Source: Natrinema zhouii (GTDB taxonomy: Archaea > Halobacteriota > Halobacteria > Halobacteriales > Natrialbaceae). Taken from it: 64,000 nt of DNA. The stretch is from the NCBI RefSeq assembly GCF_013456555.2, contig NZ_CP084882.1, positions 186,001-250,000 of the forward strand. Direction: 5' to 3'. The translations under genes were made by a program, and so were the position numbers. Positions 34,909 to 44,158 of the stretch are shown in pieces. Positions within the stretch are counted from its first letter, which is position 1; the number at the start of each line of letters is the position of its first letter. Below the pieces are notes generated by a model. It was not told the DNA's origin. It did not search any database and saw only the letters and a list, made by a program, of their open reading frames with translations.

Positions 34909-35069
34909 CGTCTCTTCGTCCGATATCGACACATAAAATGGTGGTTCGAAATTGGCGTGATATTGTGGATACAGTGACAAAGCCAGCGAGTGAGCTCTCG
35001 TTCTTGAATTCTATAGACTTACTGAGCAGCCGTTCCTAATCTAATAATTCATAGAATGCATGTTTCCAG

Positions 35070-36113
35070 CTACAGAGGAATCTCAAATGCGGCCTCTTCC
35101 GTTCGCTCAAGCGTCTCGAGGTGCGCTTCGGCATCGAGTGCTGCCATGCTGCCGGTTCCGGCAGCGGTGACCGCCTGTTGATAGTGCGGATCAGCGACGT
35201 CGCCGGCGGCGAAGACGCCCTCGACCGCCGTCTCGGTCGTCGCGCGGCCGGCGTCGTCCGTACGGGTGCGGAGATAGCCGCTCTCGTCGCGGTCGACGGC
35301 GGTCCCCTCGAGGAATTCGGTGTTCGGTGTGTGGCCGATGGCGTAGAACACGCCGCCGACATCGACGGTCTCTCGGTCGACGTCGACGCCGGTCGCGGCC
35401 TTCTCCGCGGGATAGCCGTCGGGATGCGAGACGAGCGTCGCGCTGGTGACGCCCGCCTCCTGCGAGCCGTGTATCGCCTCGAGTTCCGTGTTCCAGCGGA
35501 ACTCGATGGTTTCGTTGTCGCGGGCGCGGTCGGCCATGATCTCGGAGGCGCGCAGTTCCTCGCGACGGTGAACGATCGTCACATTATCGGCGAACTTCGC
35601 GAGGAAGAGCGCCTCTTCCATCGCCGAATCACCGCCGCCGATCACGAGGACGTCGTCACCGCGGTGGAATGCGCCGTCGCAGGTCGCACACGTGGAGAGC
35701 CCGTAGCCCATCAGTTCGTCTTCGTTCTCGGCGCCGACCCAGCGAGCGCTCGCGCCGCTCGCGACGATCAGCGCACGCGTTTGCAACGTGTCGCCGTTCG
35801 AGAGTTCGAGTTCGAACGGCCGCTCTGCGAGCATCGTGTTTTCGACAGTGCCGTGGGTGAACTCAGCGCCGAAGCGCTCGGCCTGGTCCTTCCCGTTTTG
35901 GATCAGCTCCATCCCGCCGACGCCCTCAGGGAAGCCGAGGTAGTTCTCGACGTCGGTCGTCAGCGTCAGTTGGCCGCCCGGTTCGGGTCCTTCAAGCACC
36001 AACGGCTCGAGGTCGGCCCGCGCGGCGTAGACGGCCGCGGAGAGACCGGCGACGCCGGAACCGACGATCACTACGTTGCGAACATCCGCGGTCGTGTCTG
36101 TTTCCTTGTTCAT
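35070..36113 (-). CDS. trxB: Thioredoxin reductase
   Basis: 347 residues. FAD site IVGSGVAGLSAAVYAARADL, redox CATC in STCATCDGAFHRGDD (~140), NADPH site VIGGGDSAMEEALFLAKF, C-terminal GVFAAGDVADPHYQQAVTAA. It reduces thioredoxin with NADPH. Its start overlaps the thioredoxin stop by four bases (ATGA), so the pair is one operon. Confidence 0.95.
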   Translation of the reverse strand: MNKETDTTADVRNVVIVGSGVAGLSAAVYAARADLEPLVLEGPEPGGQLTLTTDVENYLGFPEGVGGMELIQNGKDQAERFGAEFTHGTVENTMLAERPFELELSNGDTLQTRALIVASGASARWVGAENEDELMGYGLSTCATCDGAFHRGDDVLVIGGGDSAMEEALFLAKFADNVTIVHRREELRASEIMADRARDNETIEFRWNTELEAIHGSQEAGVTSATLVSHPDGYPAEKAATGVDVDRETVDVGGVFYAIGHTPNTEFLEGTAVDRDESGYLRTRTDDAGRATTETAVEGVFAAGDVADPHYQQAVTAAGTGSMAALDAEAHLETLERTEEAAFEIPL

Positions 36114-36466
36114 TCGGTGTATCTCTCGATCAGGCTACGGAGTCGGTCTTCCGGCAGCGCGCCGGACTGCTGTTCGACCTGCTCGCCGCCAGCGAAGAGG
36201 GCTAGCGTTGGCACACCCCGAACGCCGAACGAGCCCGCGAGTTGCTGGCGTTCGTCGACGTCGACCTTGGCGATCACGGCCTCGGTCGTGTCCGCGAGCT
36301 GCTCGAGGACGGGATTGAGCATCTGACAGGGGCCACACCAGTCGGCGTAGAAGTCCACGAGAACGACGTCGTGCGCCGTCGTGACGTCCTCGAGGTGGCT
36401 TCTCCCGTCGATGTAGATCGGTTCGTCGAGCGATTCTCCGGAGGCACCGCGTGCATCAGTTGCCAT
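36110..36466 (-). CDS. trxA: Thioredoxin
   Basis: 118 residues from MATDARGASGESLDEPIYID, with FYADWCGPCQMLNPVLEQLA as active site and the cis-proline loop GVRGVPTLALFAGG. A ~20-residue acidic N-terminal extension precedes the fold. First gene of the trxA-trxB operon; an ATTGCACAATA site lies 44 bases upstream. Confidence 0.95.
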   Translation of the reverse strand: MATDARGASGESLDEPIYIDGRSHLEDVTTAHDVVLVDFYADWCGPCQMLNPVLEQLADTTEAVIAKVDVDERQQLAGSFGVRGVPTLALFAGGEQVEQQSGALPEDRLRSLIERYTE

Positions 36467-36501
36467 CACCACTACGTATGGACTGATAGCGTTTAAAGGT
36501 T

Positions 36502-36520
36502 TTGTGAGAATTGCACAATA
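36502..36520. promoter_or_regulatory. Candidate thiol-stress operator upstream of trxA
   Basis: TTGTG-AGAATTG-CACAATA, with 5-base inverted arms. ATTGCACAATA is found again, exactly, at 57682-57692 before the other thioredoxin-like gene. Confidence 0.5.
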
Positions 36521-36684
36521 TAAGGGCCATAGTAGAGGCTGTCTTCATTCTCCACACTACGACGAACAAACCGATCCGTGTACCGCGCTAAGTAGAGGTT
36601 CGGTGAGGGTGATCGAAGAGACGTGACAACGCTTTCGTCGGTCGAACCGTCCCAATCGGTTTTGCACAGTAACCTAACAACCGC

Positions 36685-37347
36685 TCATTCGACAGAGTCG
36701 GCCGACCGATCTGAAATACCCGCGTCAAAGCGGGTGAAATACCCAACTCGCGTTCCGACGCGCGCGTCGAATGTCAGTCCTCGCTGTTCGACACGGCGTC
36801 GCAGCCCTTCGAATCCGACGAAGTGCGGGTCGGGGAGAGACTCACCGATGACGAGTCGACCGTCGGGTTTCAAAACCCGCTCGAGTTCGTCGAGGGCTTG
36901 CTCTTGGTCAGGAATTTCCCCGAGGACTAAGATCAGATACGCAGCGTCGAACGTGTCGTCCGGATACGGAAGCGATCGTGCGTCGCCGCGGATCGGTTCG
37001 ACGTTCGGGTTCCCTTCCTGTCGCATTCGCGTTCGGACGTGTTCGACCATCTCCGATTGGACGTCCACGGCGTGCAGTGTCCCCGACGGTTCGATTGCCC
37101 GTGCGACCATCCCGGTGTAGTAGCCGGTTCCCGGTCCGACCTCGAGAAGACGTTCACTGGGCTGGGGCTTGAGTACGTCGCGCAGCCGGGAGCGAGTAAT
37201 GACCGGACGCGGGAAGTTGATCGCGTGGCGCTGGGCGTACGGGCACGGTGACGGGTTCGATCGCCACCGGAGGGCGTATCCGAGTCCGGCGAGCACCGTG
37301 AGTCCGAGCAGAGCGGCGATCGCTCGTACGATACGACGCGAAACCAT
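36685..37347 (-). CDS. Membrane-anchored class I methyltransferase
   Basis: 220 residues. An N-terminal hydrophobic helix (IVRAIAALLGLTVLAGLGYA) anchors it; the SAM motif is RLLEVGPGTGYYTGMVARAI (~64-83), followed by HAVDVQSEMVEHVR and YPDDTFDAAYLILVLGEIPD. Resembles UbiE/thiol-type methyltransferases. Divergent from a DUF302 gene; the same pairing recurs at 46220-47223. Substrate unknown; sulfide or thiols are possible. Confidence 0.85.
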   Translation of the reverse strand: MVSRRIVRAIAALLGLTVLAGLGYALRWRSNPSPCPYAQRHAINFPRPVITRSRLRDVLKPQPSERLLEVGPGTGYYTGMVARAIEPSGTLHAVDVQSEMVEHVRTRMRQEGNPNVEPIRGDARSLPYPDDTFDAAYLILVLGEIPDQEQALDELERVLKPDGRLVIGESLPDPHFVGFEGLRRRVEQRGLTFDARVGTRVGYFTRFDAGISDRSADSVE

Positions 37348-37456
37348 AGTAAACCCTTCATCGTGGACTGACTACAGTCTTCCCCGACCCGAGCACGCGC
37401 CGTGGGCTTGCCGTTGCTACCCCAACTACAATCATTCTCGAAGTCGATCGTACAGT

Positions 37457-37840
37457 ATGTCCTACACGATTCGTACACAAGTCGACGGCGAGTTTGACGA
37501 CATCGTCGAGAAAACGATCGACGCCCTTGAGGACGAGGAGTTCGGCGTACTCTGCGATATCGACGTCCGGGAAACGCTGAAAAAGAAACTCGACGAGGAC
37601 TTCCGGCAGTATAGAATCCTGGGTGCGTGCAATCCGCAGTTGGCCCATCAGGGACTCGAGCACGATCTCGAACTCGGGACGTTGCTCCCGTGTAACGTCG
37701 TCGTGTACGACGATGACGACGGCGTCGTCGTTAGCGCGGTCGACCCGCAGCGTCTGATTGGTGTCGCTGACGACGACGAACTCGACCCGATCGGTGACGA
37801 TGCTTACGAACGCTTCGAACGCGTTCTCGAGTCGTTATAG
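37457..37840 (+). CDS. DUF302 protein
   Basis: 127 residues from MSYTIRTQVDGEFDDIVEKT. Core motif RILGACNPQLAHQGLEHDLE...LGTLLPCNVVVYDDDDG, with conserved cysteines in LGACNP and LPCNVV. DUF302 proteins accompany sulfur-oxidising genes; activity not established. About 40% similar in motif order to 46220-46660. Confidence 0.88.
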   Translation: MSYTIRTQVDGEFDDIVEKTIDALEDEEFGVLCDIDVRETLKKKLDEDFRQYRILGACNPQLAHQGLEHDLELGTLLPCNVVVYDDDDGVVVSAVDPQRLIGVADDDELDPIGDDAYERFERVLESL

Positions 37841-38006
37841 TTCGGGTCCGGTGCAGCCATTCATGATCGCTCCTGTCGTCCCAATCGAAGGGCGAATTTC
37901 GCAAAGAAAACAGGGCAGGAGGTGACTGGAAGGATTCCAATGTAGAAGACGTGCCACGGAACCGATGATCGACCGTACAGAACCGATTCGAGTCTGACTG
38001 CGCGAA

Positions 38007-39155
38007 CTAGGCCGCGCAGTTATTTGGCCCTAACTCGAGTTCCGTCGCCTCGGACTCGTCCTCGGGTGGCTCCGAACCCGTGTTGATCTCGATCACGCGC
38101 TCGTAGTTCGGTGGCTTGTCGGGCGCATTGTCGACCAATCGGTCCACGAACTCGTCCTCGTCCAGTCCCAGCAGGTCGAGGTCGTCGCGGAGGTCACCTA
38201 GTCGAGCGCTGATCAGTTCGCCAGGCGAGCCGACCTCGTATCGGTTGTCCTCCGTGACCGACACGTGGCCCGGAAGGATCCGCGTCTCCTCCGGTAACTC
38301 GAGGATGGTGTCGTGAATCGATTCGTATAGCAGTTTGGCGCCGCGTGCCGCATCTTCATCGCCGAACTGAAGCTCCGTCCGTCCGACGGACTCGACGAAC
38401 AGCGTGTCGCCGGTCAGCAGCGCCTCGCCATCGACGAGGTAGTTGACCATCTCGGTCGTGTGCCCTGGCGTATGTAGCGTTTCGATCTCGATCCCGCCGA
38501 GTTCGATCGTCTCGCCGTCGGTGAGGGGTTCGTAGTCGTACTCGACGCCCCGCTCGCTCGCGTGTTCGCCGAGGTGGTACGGTACGTCGAGTTCGTCAGC
38601 GAGCTTCGGTCCACCCGAGATGTGGTCGGCGTGAACGTGGGTATCGAGGACGCGCTCGATCGTGAGCCCGGCCTCCTCGGCGACGATTTTGAACTGGTCC
38701 GTCTGACGGGTCGCATCGACGACGACCGCCGACTCGGCGTCCCTCGAGCCGACGATATAGCCGAGACAGCCCTTCGCCCGTCGCTGCAGTTGCAGGACGA
38801 CGAGGTCGTCGTTTTCGGTCTCGACGGGAACGACCTCGTAGACTTTGCTCCAATCCTCCATACCGCCCTTCACGACGGACACGTCGTCGTAGCCGTGTTG
38901 CTCGAGTTCGAAGCTGAACGGCGTCGACGTAAGCCCCTTTCCACAGATCGCGACTACTGTCTCTCCGTCTTTGGCCTCCTCAACGCGCTCGAGTTCTTCG
39001 TCCCCGATCTCGTTGTCTGGACCGAACGGGATGTTCTCGGCGCCGTGAATACGCCAGCCCTCGTAACTATCTTCAGGGCGCGTATCGACGAGCGTGAACG
39101 ACTCGTTTGAGTCAATCATATCCGCGAGCCGTTCAGGGGAAATTTGGTTCACCAT
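38007..39155 (-). CDS. Rhodanese-metallo-beta-lactamase fusion (persulfide dioxygenase type)
   Basis: 382 residues. N-terminal rhodanese domain with the active-site loop ICGKGLTST (~70); C-terminal metallo-beta-lactamase fold with THVHADHISGG (~172) and TLHTPGHTTEM, ILPGHVS. Ends in ELGPNNCAA, like the truncated copy at 60387. ETHE1-type enzymes oxidise glutathione- or other persulfides to sulfite; fused rhodanese would couple this to thiosulfate. ATG 39155 preferred. Confidence 0.9.
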   Translation of the reverse strand: MVNQISPERLADMIDSNESFTLVDTRPEDSYEGWRIHGAENIPFGPDNEIGDEELERVEEAKDGETVVAICGKGLTSTPFSFELEQHGYDDVSVVKGGMEDWSKVYEVVPVETENDDLVVLQLQRRAKGCLGYIVGSRDAESAVVVDATRQTDQFKIVAEEAGLTIERVLDTHVHADHISGGPKLADELDVPYHLGEHASERGVEYDYEPLTDGETIELGGIEIETLHTPGHTTEMVNYLVDGEALLTGDTLFVESVGRTELQFGDEDAARGAKLLYESIHDTILELPEETRILPGHVSVTEDNRYEVGSPGELISARLGDLRDDLDLLGLDEDEFVDRLVDNAPDKPPNYERVIEINTGSEPPEDESEATELELGPNNCAA

Positions 39156-39165
39156 TGGAATCACC

Positions 39166-39178
39166 TTACAATACTATC
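39166..39178. promoter_or_regulatory. Candidate operator before rhodanese-MBL gene
   Basis: TTACAATACTATC, 11 bases upstream of ATG 39155. ACAATACTA recurs in related form at 45552-45565 and 46205-46216 (CAATACTACACA). Confidence 0.4.
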
Positions 39179-39225
39179 TGGTGCGAGGCCGCCGATAGTT
39201 CTCATCCCTGCATAGGCATCCTCGG

Positions 39226-41019
39226 CTACCGGTACGGATTTCGCCCGCTCTCGGGGAAGCGGGTCCCGGTTGGGATTAACCGCGTCTCGCAGTACTCATC
39301 TCCGCCCGCGTAATCAACCCCCGGTTGGACGTACGGGTACGGTCCGTCAGCGGGCGTATTCTGGACCCATCCGCCGTTGTCGGGCGTCTGGACGAGCGTC
39401 GTCTCCTCGTAATCGATCGGCGAGTAGTCCTCGAGGTAGTCGACGACGACGTCGACCGGAACGACGCCGTCTTCAATGTCGATGTCTTGGAACGGGAAGC
39501 CGCAGTTTCCGAGATCACGTTCGGGATCACCGGGACGGGTAAACGTCGCGATCGAGTAGCGCGCTTCGGGATCGACCGGTTCCCCGTCGACGACGAGATC
39601 GACGAGTCTGCGTTCGCGTTTCGCGGTCGGATCGATGATCACCTCCACGTTCGAAGAGTAGTTCCGGACACGACCGTCCTCTTGCTCGTAAACGTACGGT
39701 GTGAAGTTGTCAGTAAGGAACGCTTCCATGTGGTTCAGCAGCTGCTGACCGTACGCTTCGCCACGGGCCACCGGTGCGGTCATCGGAAACGCTTGATATA
39801 GGTGCTCGAGCGTTATCTCGCCGGCGGGAACTGCCGGACCGTAACGGAAGCCGTGGGTGACCGCTAATTCGGTGCCGAAGTACGTTCGTAGTGCGTCGGC
39901 GAACAGCGCGTTCCAGTCGCTCTCGAGGAACGATTGTCGATCGAGCGACCCCTCCGTCCTCCCGACGACTGTGTCCAGCGGCCGCTCGAGGGTTCCGTCT
40001 CCTCGCTCGTAGGAAGTTTCGTCGTCGAAGAACGGCGATCGAATATCCGCAACCGTCCGTTCGGCCACCGGTGCCGGGTCGGATGTGTAGTCGTGGTCTT
40101 CGGCGAGACAATAGAGGATGTGGCGAAATGCGACGCCGTCGTCATCGATGTGGAGGTCCACGCGGCCGAGTCCGTCGCCCGTTCCTGATTCGACGACGAG
40201 CGTCTCCGTCTTATCGATCAGGATCGGATCGTGAGTGTACTCGTGAGTATGCGCACTGAACAGAACATCGATACTCTCGATGTCCTTCGCCGCTTGGACG
40301 GCCCACGGCAGTCCGATCTCGGTGACCGCGAGGACGACATCGGCACCCTCGTTGCGTACGGATTCTGCGGCTTCCTCGAGCAACGCTGGGTGCTTTCCGA
40401 ACCGGTACTTTCCCTCATGGAACGCCGGCGCCATACGGTCGACGTAGACGTTCGTCATCCCGACGATTCCGACGTCGACGCCGTTCACACGTTCAATCGT
40501 GTAGGGGTCGAACAGCAACCCGTCCGCATCTGGCCCGTAGAGGTTGTTCGCCAACACCTGCGCCTCGAGTTCGTCCATCAGGTCCCGCAGGTTCCCGTCC
40601 TCGGCGGCCTCGTTCCCGAAGTCCCAGTTCCCCGGAACGTACACGTCCGGATCGACGTGCTCGGTTATCGGTTCTAGCATCGCTCTGCCCTTCGTGTACG
40701 TCGTCACCGCGGTGCCGTGGAACGTGTCGCCGCTCATCAGCGTGAGCGTCTCATCGGTAGCCGAGCGGATCTCCTCGAGTTTGCCGGCCAACAACGGGAT
40801 CCCGCCGCCGCGCCGGAGGATCCGGTCGTCGCCACCGAAGTCGAAATCGGGGCTCGATTCGGGATTATCGTAGTAGACGTGGTATTCGGGAACGAGCTGG
40901 CCGTGCAGGTCGCTGACGTGGAGACAGACTACGTCCGGTACTTGCCCCTGATCGCGGTCAGCCGCGTCCGATCCGTCGAGCCGTTTCCACTCCTCCATGT
41001 ATTCCGTGTCGAGATCCAT
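39226..41019 (-). CDS. SoxB-like / 5'-nucleotidase family metallohydrolase
   Basis: 597 residues from MDLDTEYMEEWKRLDGSDAA (ATG 41019 preferred to GTG 41034). Calcineurin-like metal motifs: HVSDLHGQL (~41), SGDTFHGTA, PGNWDFGNE, and AHTHEYTH; then a 5'-nucleotidase C-terminal domain with VTHGFRYGPAVPAGEITLEH and a long C-terminal tail. Domain order matches SoxB thiosulfohydrolases, but there is no signal peptide and no SoxAX/YZ. Probably a cytoplasmic sulfur-ester hydrolase. Confidence 0.8.
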   Translation of the reverse strand: MDLDTEYMEEWKRLDGSDAADRDQGQVPDVVCLHVSDLHGQLVPEYHVYYDNPESSPDFDFGGDDRILRRGGGIPLLAGKLEEIRSATDETLTLMSGDTFHGTAVTTYTKGRAMLEPITEHVDPDVYVPGNWDFGNEAAEDGNLRDLMDELEAQVLANNLYGPDADGLLFDPYTIERVNGVDVGIVGMTNVYVDRMAPAFHEGKYRFGKHPALLEEAAESVRNEGADVVLAVTEIGLPWAVQAAKDIESIDVLFSAHTHEYTHDPILIDKTETLVVESGTGDGLGRVDLHIDDDGVAFRHILYCLAEDHDYTSDPAPVAERTVADIRSPFFDDETSYERGDGTLERPLDTVVGRTEGSLDRQSFLESDWNALFADALRTYFGTELAVTHGFRYGPAVPAGEITLEHLYQAFPMTAPVARGEAYGQQLLNHMEAFLTDNFTPYVYEQEDGRVRNYSSNVEVIIDPTAKRERRLVDLVVDGEPVDPEARYSIATFTRPGDPERDLGNCGFPFQDIDIEDGVVPVDVVVDYLEDYSPIDYEETTLVQTPDNGGWVQNTPADGPYPYVQPGVDYAGGDEYCETRLIPTGTRFPESGRNPYR

Positions 41020-41061
41020 GCGATGCTCTTTCACGTCCTACGAGAGCATGTACTCAAGTCG

Positions 41062-42219
41062 TTACCCTGCATTGTGCTCCCGCGATTCCCACTCTTGCTC
41101 CAGTCCGTCGAGCAGTCGATCGATGTCGTTTGCAGTATTGACTGCGTGGACGGACGCTCGAACGGCGGTCGGAGATGGCAGTGCTCGAACGACGATCCCG
41201 TTGGCAGCCAGCCGTTCGACTGTCGTCGCCGGATCGTCAACATCGATGGTCACGAGCCCCGACTCCGGCACTGAGGGGCTGAGAAGACGGTCAACAGGGA
41301 CACCGTCTACTAGTCGACCGGCGAGACGGCGGACGCGGTCTTCGATCCGGTCGATCCCGACTTCATCGATCACGTTGATTGCTTCCCGGAGCGCGACGTG
41401 GGGTGCCGGGTTCGCTGACCCAACTTCGAACCGACGTGCGCCGGCTGCGTACTTGTAGGGATCGTCGGATGGCGTCTCGACGCTTCGATAACCGACCGTT
41501 CGCGGCTCGAAACCCTCAGCGACGTCACGGTCGACGTAGAGGAAGCCGCCGCCCCACAGCCCGAGCAGCCACTTATGGCCGGCAGCAGCGACCGCATCAG
41601 CACCCCACTCCGCGACGTTCATTGGTAGTTGTCCGGGGACCTGTACGGCGTCGACGAGCGCAAGCGCACCAGCGTCGTGGGCGATATCAACCAGTTTCCC
41701 TACCGGAAGCTGCGTCCCGTGGGTCCACGTGACCGCGCTGAAGCAGGCGACTCTGGCATCCGTGACGGCCTCGGCGAAACGCTCGAGATCGATGCGGCCG
41801 TCCTCGGTCTCGACGACTCGAACCTCGACGCCTTCCCGCTTGAGGCGTTGCCACGGGAGGATTCCGGCGGGATGCTCGAGGTCCGTCCGTACGACGACGT
41901 CGCCGGGCTGCCAGTCGATCGCGTTGGCGATCGCGTTGATTCCGGCCGTCGTACTCTCGGTGAGCGCGATCTCGTCCGGATTGGCGCCGACGAACGATGC
42001 GACCCGCTCTCGAGTCCGGTCAAACGCTCGGAACGCCGTCTCGTAGGGGTGGTCGCCAACCGGTGACTCGTACTCGTGCTCGCGGACGAACTCGTCGGCG
42101 GCATCGACGACATATTTCGGACTTGGACCGTGAGCGCCGAAGTTGAGGTAGGTTCCCTCCTGTAAGGCAGGGATATCCGCCCTGAACTCGGTCGGCGTCA
42201 TCGTCGGATTCGGTTGCAT
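41062..42219 (-). CDS. Class V aminotransferase (cysteine-desulfurase-like)
   Basis: 385 residues from MQPNPTMTPTEFRADIPALQ. PLP motifs: LTESTTAGINAIANAI, HPAGILPWQRL, VDAVQVPGQLPMNVAEWGAD, and the Schiff-base lysine in AAGHKWLLGLWGGG (~213). Related to isopenicillin-N epimerase and SufS-like enzymes. No catalytic loop cysteine typical of desulfurases was seen, so activity on cysteine is uncertain. It is 42 bases upstream of the SoxB-like gene in the same operon. Confidence 0.82.
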   Translation of the reverse strand: MQPNPTMTPTEFRADIPALQEGTYLNFGAHGPSPKYVVDAADEFVREHEYESPVGDHPYETAFRAFDRTRERVASFVGANPDEIALTESTTAGINAIANAIDWQPGDVVVRTDLEHPAGILPWQRLKREGVEVRVVETEDGRIDLERFAEAVTDARVACFSAVTWTHGTQLPVGKLVDIAHDAGALALVDAVQVPGQLPMNVAEWGADAVAAAGHKWLLGLWGGGFLYVDRDVAEGFEPRTVGYRSVETPSDDPYKYAAGARRFEVGSANPAPHVALREAINVIDEVGIDRIEDRVRRLAGRLVDGVPVDRLLSPSVPESGLVTIDVDDPATTVERLAANGIVVRALPSPTAVRASVHAVNTANDIDRLLDGLEQEWESREHNAG

Positions 42220-42458
42220 ACGGTATCTTACGAACGCAGTAGATAATAATCTTGGGTTCACTATGAAATACTGAGGGCAGACGCCGTGAACGAGCAATTC
42301 ACCGACGAGCAACGGGGGTTGCAAGAAACCGGTCCCCAGCCCCATCTCGAACACTTCGTTCATCCGGAGAACCGTTCCTGGCGATTCGGCAACAACTATC
42401 GTGACCACTGAACGTTATTGCACACCTGATCGGAGGCGACAGTATTATATTATATTGG

Positions 42459-42474
42459 GACCATAGTACAATAC
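42459..42474. promoter_or_regulatory. Candidate operator before dsrE
   Basis: GGACCATAGTACAATAC abuts ATG 42475 (leaderless). ATAGTACAATA is a variant of the CAATACTA-type sites; an AT box (AGTATTATATTATATT) at 42441-42456 may be the TATA element. Confidence 0.4.
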
Positions 42475-42828
42475 ATGTCTGAACCAGGAAGCGATGACAC
42501 TGGGGAACAATTGGGAATCGTACTCGAAACCAGCGACCCCGAACGCGCGTGGAACGCCTTTCGTCTCGGAATCACCGCACTAGAGAACGGAAACGACGTG
42601 TCAGTGTTCCTGCTCGGCGACGGCGTCGAAGCCGAGGAGATCACGGACGATCAGTTCGACGTACGGAATCGAATGGAGGAGTTTGACGAGGCCGGCGGGG
42701 AGTTGTTGGCCTGTGGTACCTGTCTGGACATCCGAAACAGCGATGGGAGCGAGGTCTGCCCGATCTCGACGATGAACGATCTCCTTGAGGTCGTGACGAC
42801 CGCCGATCGAGTGCTGACGATCGGATAG
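42475..42828 (+). CDS. DsrE-family sulfur relay protein
   Basis: 117 residues: LGIVLETSDPERAWNAFRLG, DVSVFLLGDGVEAEEI, and the cysteine site LLACGTCLDIRNSDGSEVCP (~79). The CGTC cysteines could carry persulfide. Divergent from the aminotransferase/SoxB operon across 255 bases and probably shares its control region. Confidence 0.88.
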   Translation: MSEPGSDDTGEQLGIVLETSDPERAWNAFRLGITALENGNDVSVFLLGDGVEAEEITDDQFDVRNRMEEFDEAGGELLACGTCLDIRNSDGSEVCPISTMNDLLEVVTTADRVLTIG

Positions 42829-42877
42829 TAATCGGTTCCGGACACCCTGCACAGCGGAGCGCTCGAGCGTCGGAGTG

Positions 42878-44151
42878 CTATCCGGATAGATCCGTCCTGT
42901 CGACTGCAGACGCCCATACTTCGGGCAGGCGTGCGTACACCATCGCGTTCCCGATGAGCGCGTCGACGGTCGTGTACTCGTCGACCGCGTGGACGGTATC
43001 CGTCGCGAGCGCAAACTCTACCGTCGGAACGCCGGCGTTTCGAAGTGTCTTCGCGTCGCCGCCGCCGGTCGCGCTCCGGCGGTACACTCGCTCGCCGGTT
43101 GTCGCTTCGGCACTCGAGGCGACGGCCTCGACGAGCGGGCTGTCGATCGGTTCGGCGGTGCCGACGCTCCAGGAGATGTCGGCGACCGTGATCCCCTCGC
43201 AGTCGGCAATGCAGTCCCGAATCTCCGAGAGAAGGTCAGGAGTCCGTATGCCCGCAGTCAGTCGAATATCGATCTCCGTGCGGGCGGCCTGTGGGACGCT
43301 GTTGATCGCGTCCCCGCCCTCGAGGACGCCGAGGTTGATCGTCGGGGTTTCGAACAGTTCGCGGGCGGTATCGGCACCCATCGTTGGTTCGTAGAAGCCG
43401 ACCGATTCGTCGAGGATCGGTTCGATGGTGGGATCGATTCGAGGCGTCGCGTCCCGAACCGTTGCCGCAGCGTCGTCACTGCGTCGTAAAGTCGGTCGAT
43501 CGCGTTCTTGCCGAGCACCGGCCGCGAGCCGTGTGCGGCCTCGCCGGTCGCCTCGAGCGTCAGCCAGATACTCCCTCGATCGGCGACCGTCACAGAGTGG
43601 CGCCCCACCTCGCAGGTCGGTTCGCCGATGACGCAGGCGTCGGCCTCGAGACGGCCGGTCTCGAGCAACGCAGGGAGGCCGGCGTCGCCGCCGACTTCCT
43701 CGTCGCTGACGAACGCGAACGCGAGGTCGACGGGCGGTTCGACGTCCATCTCGGCGAACGCGCGGATCGCGAACAGCATCGCTGCGACGGCTCCCTTCAT
43801 ATCGGTCGCGCCGCGGCCGTAGATCCGGTCGTCGACGCGCTCGCCGAGCGGATCGGACGACCACGCGTCGGCGTCGTACGGGACCGTATCGAGGTGGCCG
43901 TTGTACAGCAGCGTTCGATCGTTCGCGCCCGGAAGCGTCACGAGGAGGTTCGGTTTCGCCGGATCGACGGCGAACCGCTCGACGTCGACCGGAAGCGGCG
44001 ACAGGTACTCCTCGAGCAGCGAGACGATCTCGCGCGTGTCGCCGGGCGGATTCGCCGTGTCGACCGCCAGCAGGTTGAGCGCGAGCTCGATCAGGTCCGC
44101 GCGGTGGTCGTCGACGTACGCATCCAGTTCGCTGGGTTCGTCGGTCGTCAT
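42878..44151 (-). pseudogene. M20 peptidase/deacylase (ArgE/DapE family), frameshifted
   Basis: The first frame (44151 to ~43470) has MTTDEPSELDAYVDDHRADL, metal motifs YNGHLDTVP and GRGATDMKGAVAAML, SDEEVGGDAG; the second (to 42878) has GDAINSVPQAARTEIDIRL and TGGGDAKTLRNAGVPTVEFA. They join by a one-base shift near 43470-43490, between RLYDAVTTL and ATVRDATPRIDP. Joined length ~424 is normal for the family. It may be a true frameshift or a sequencing error. Confidence 0.82.
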
Positions 44152-44158
44152 CGTGATC

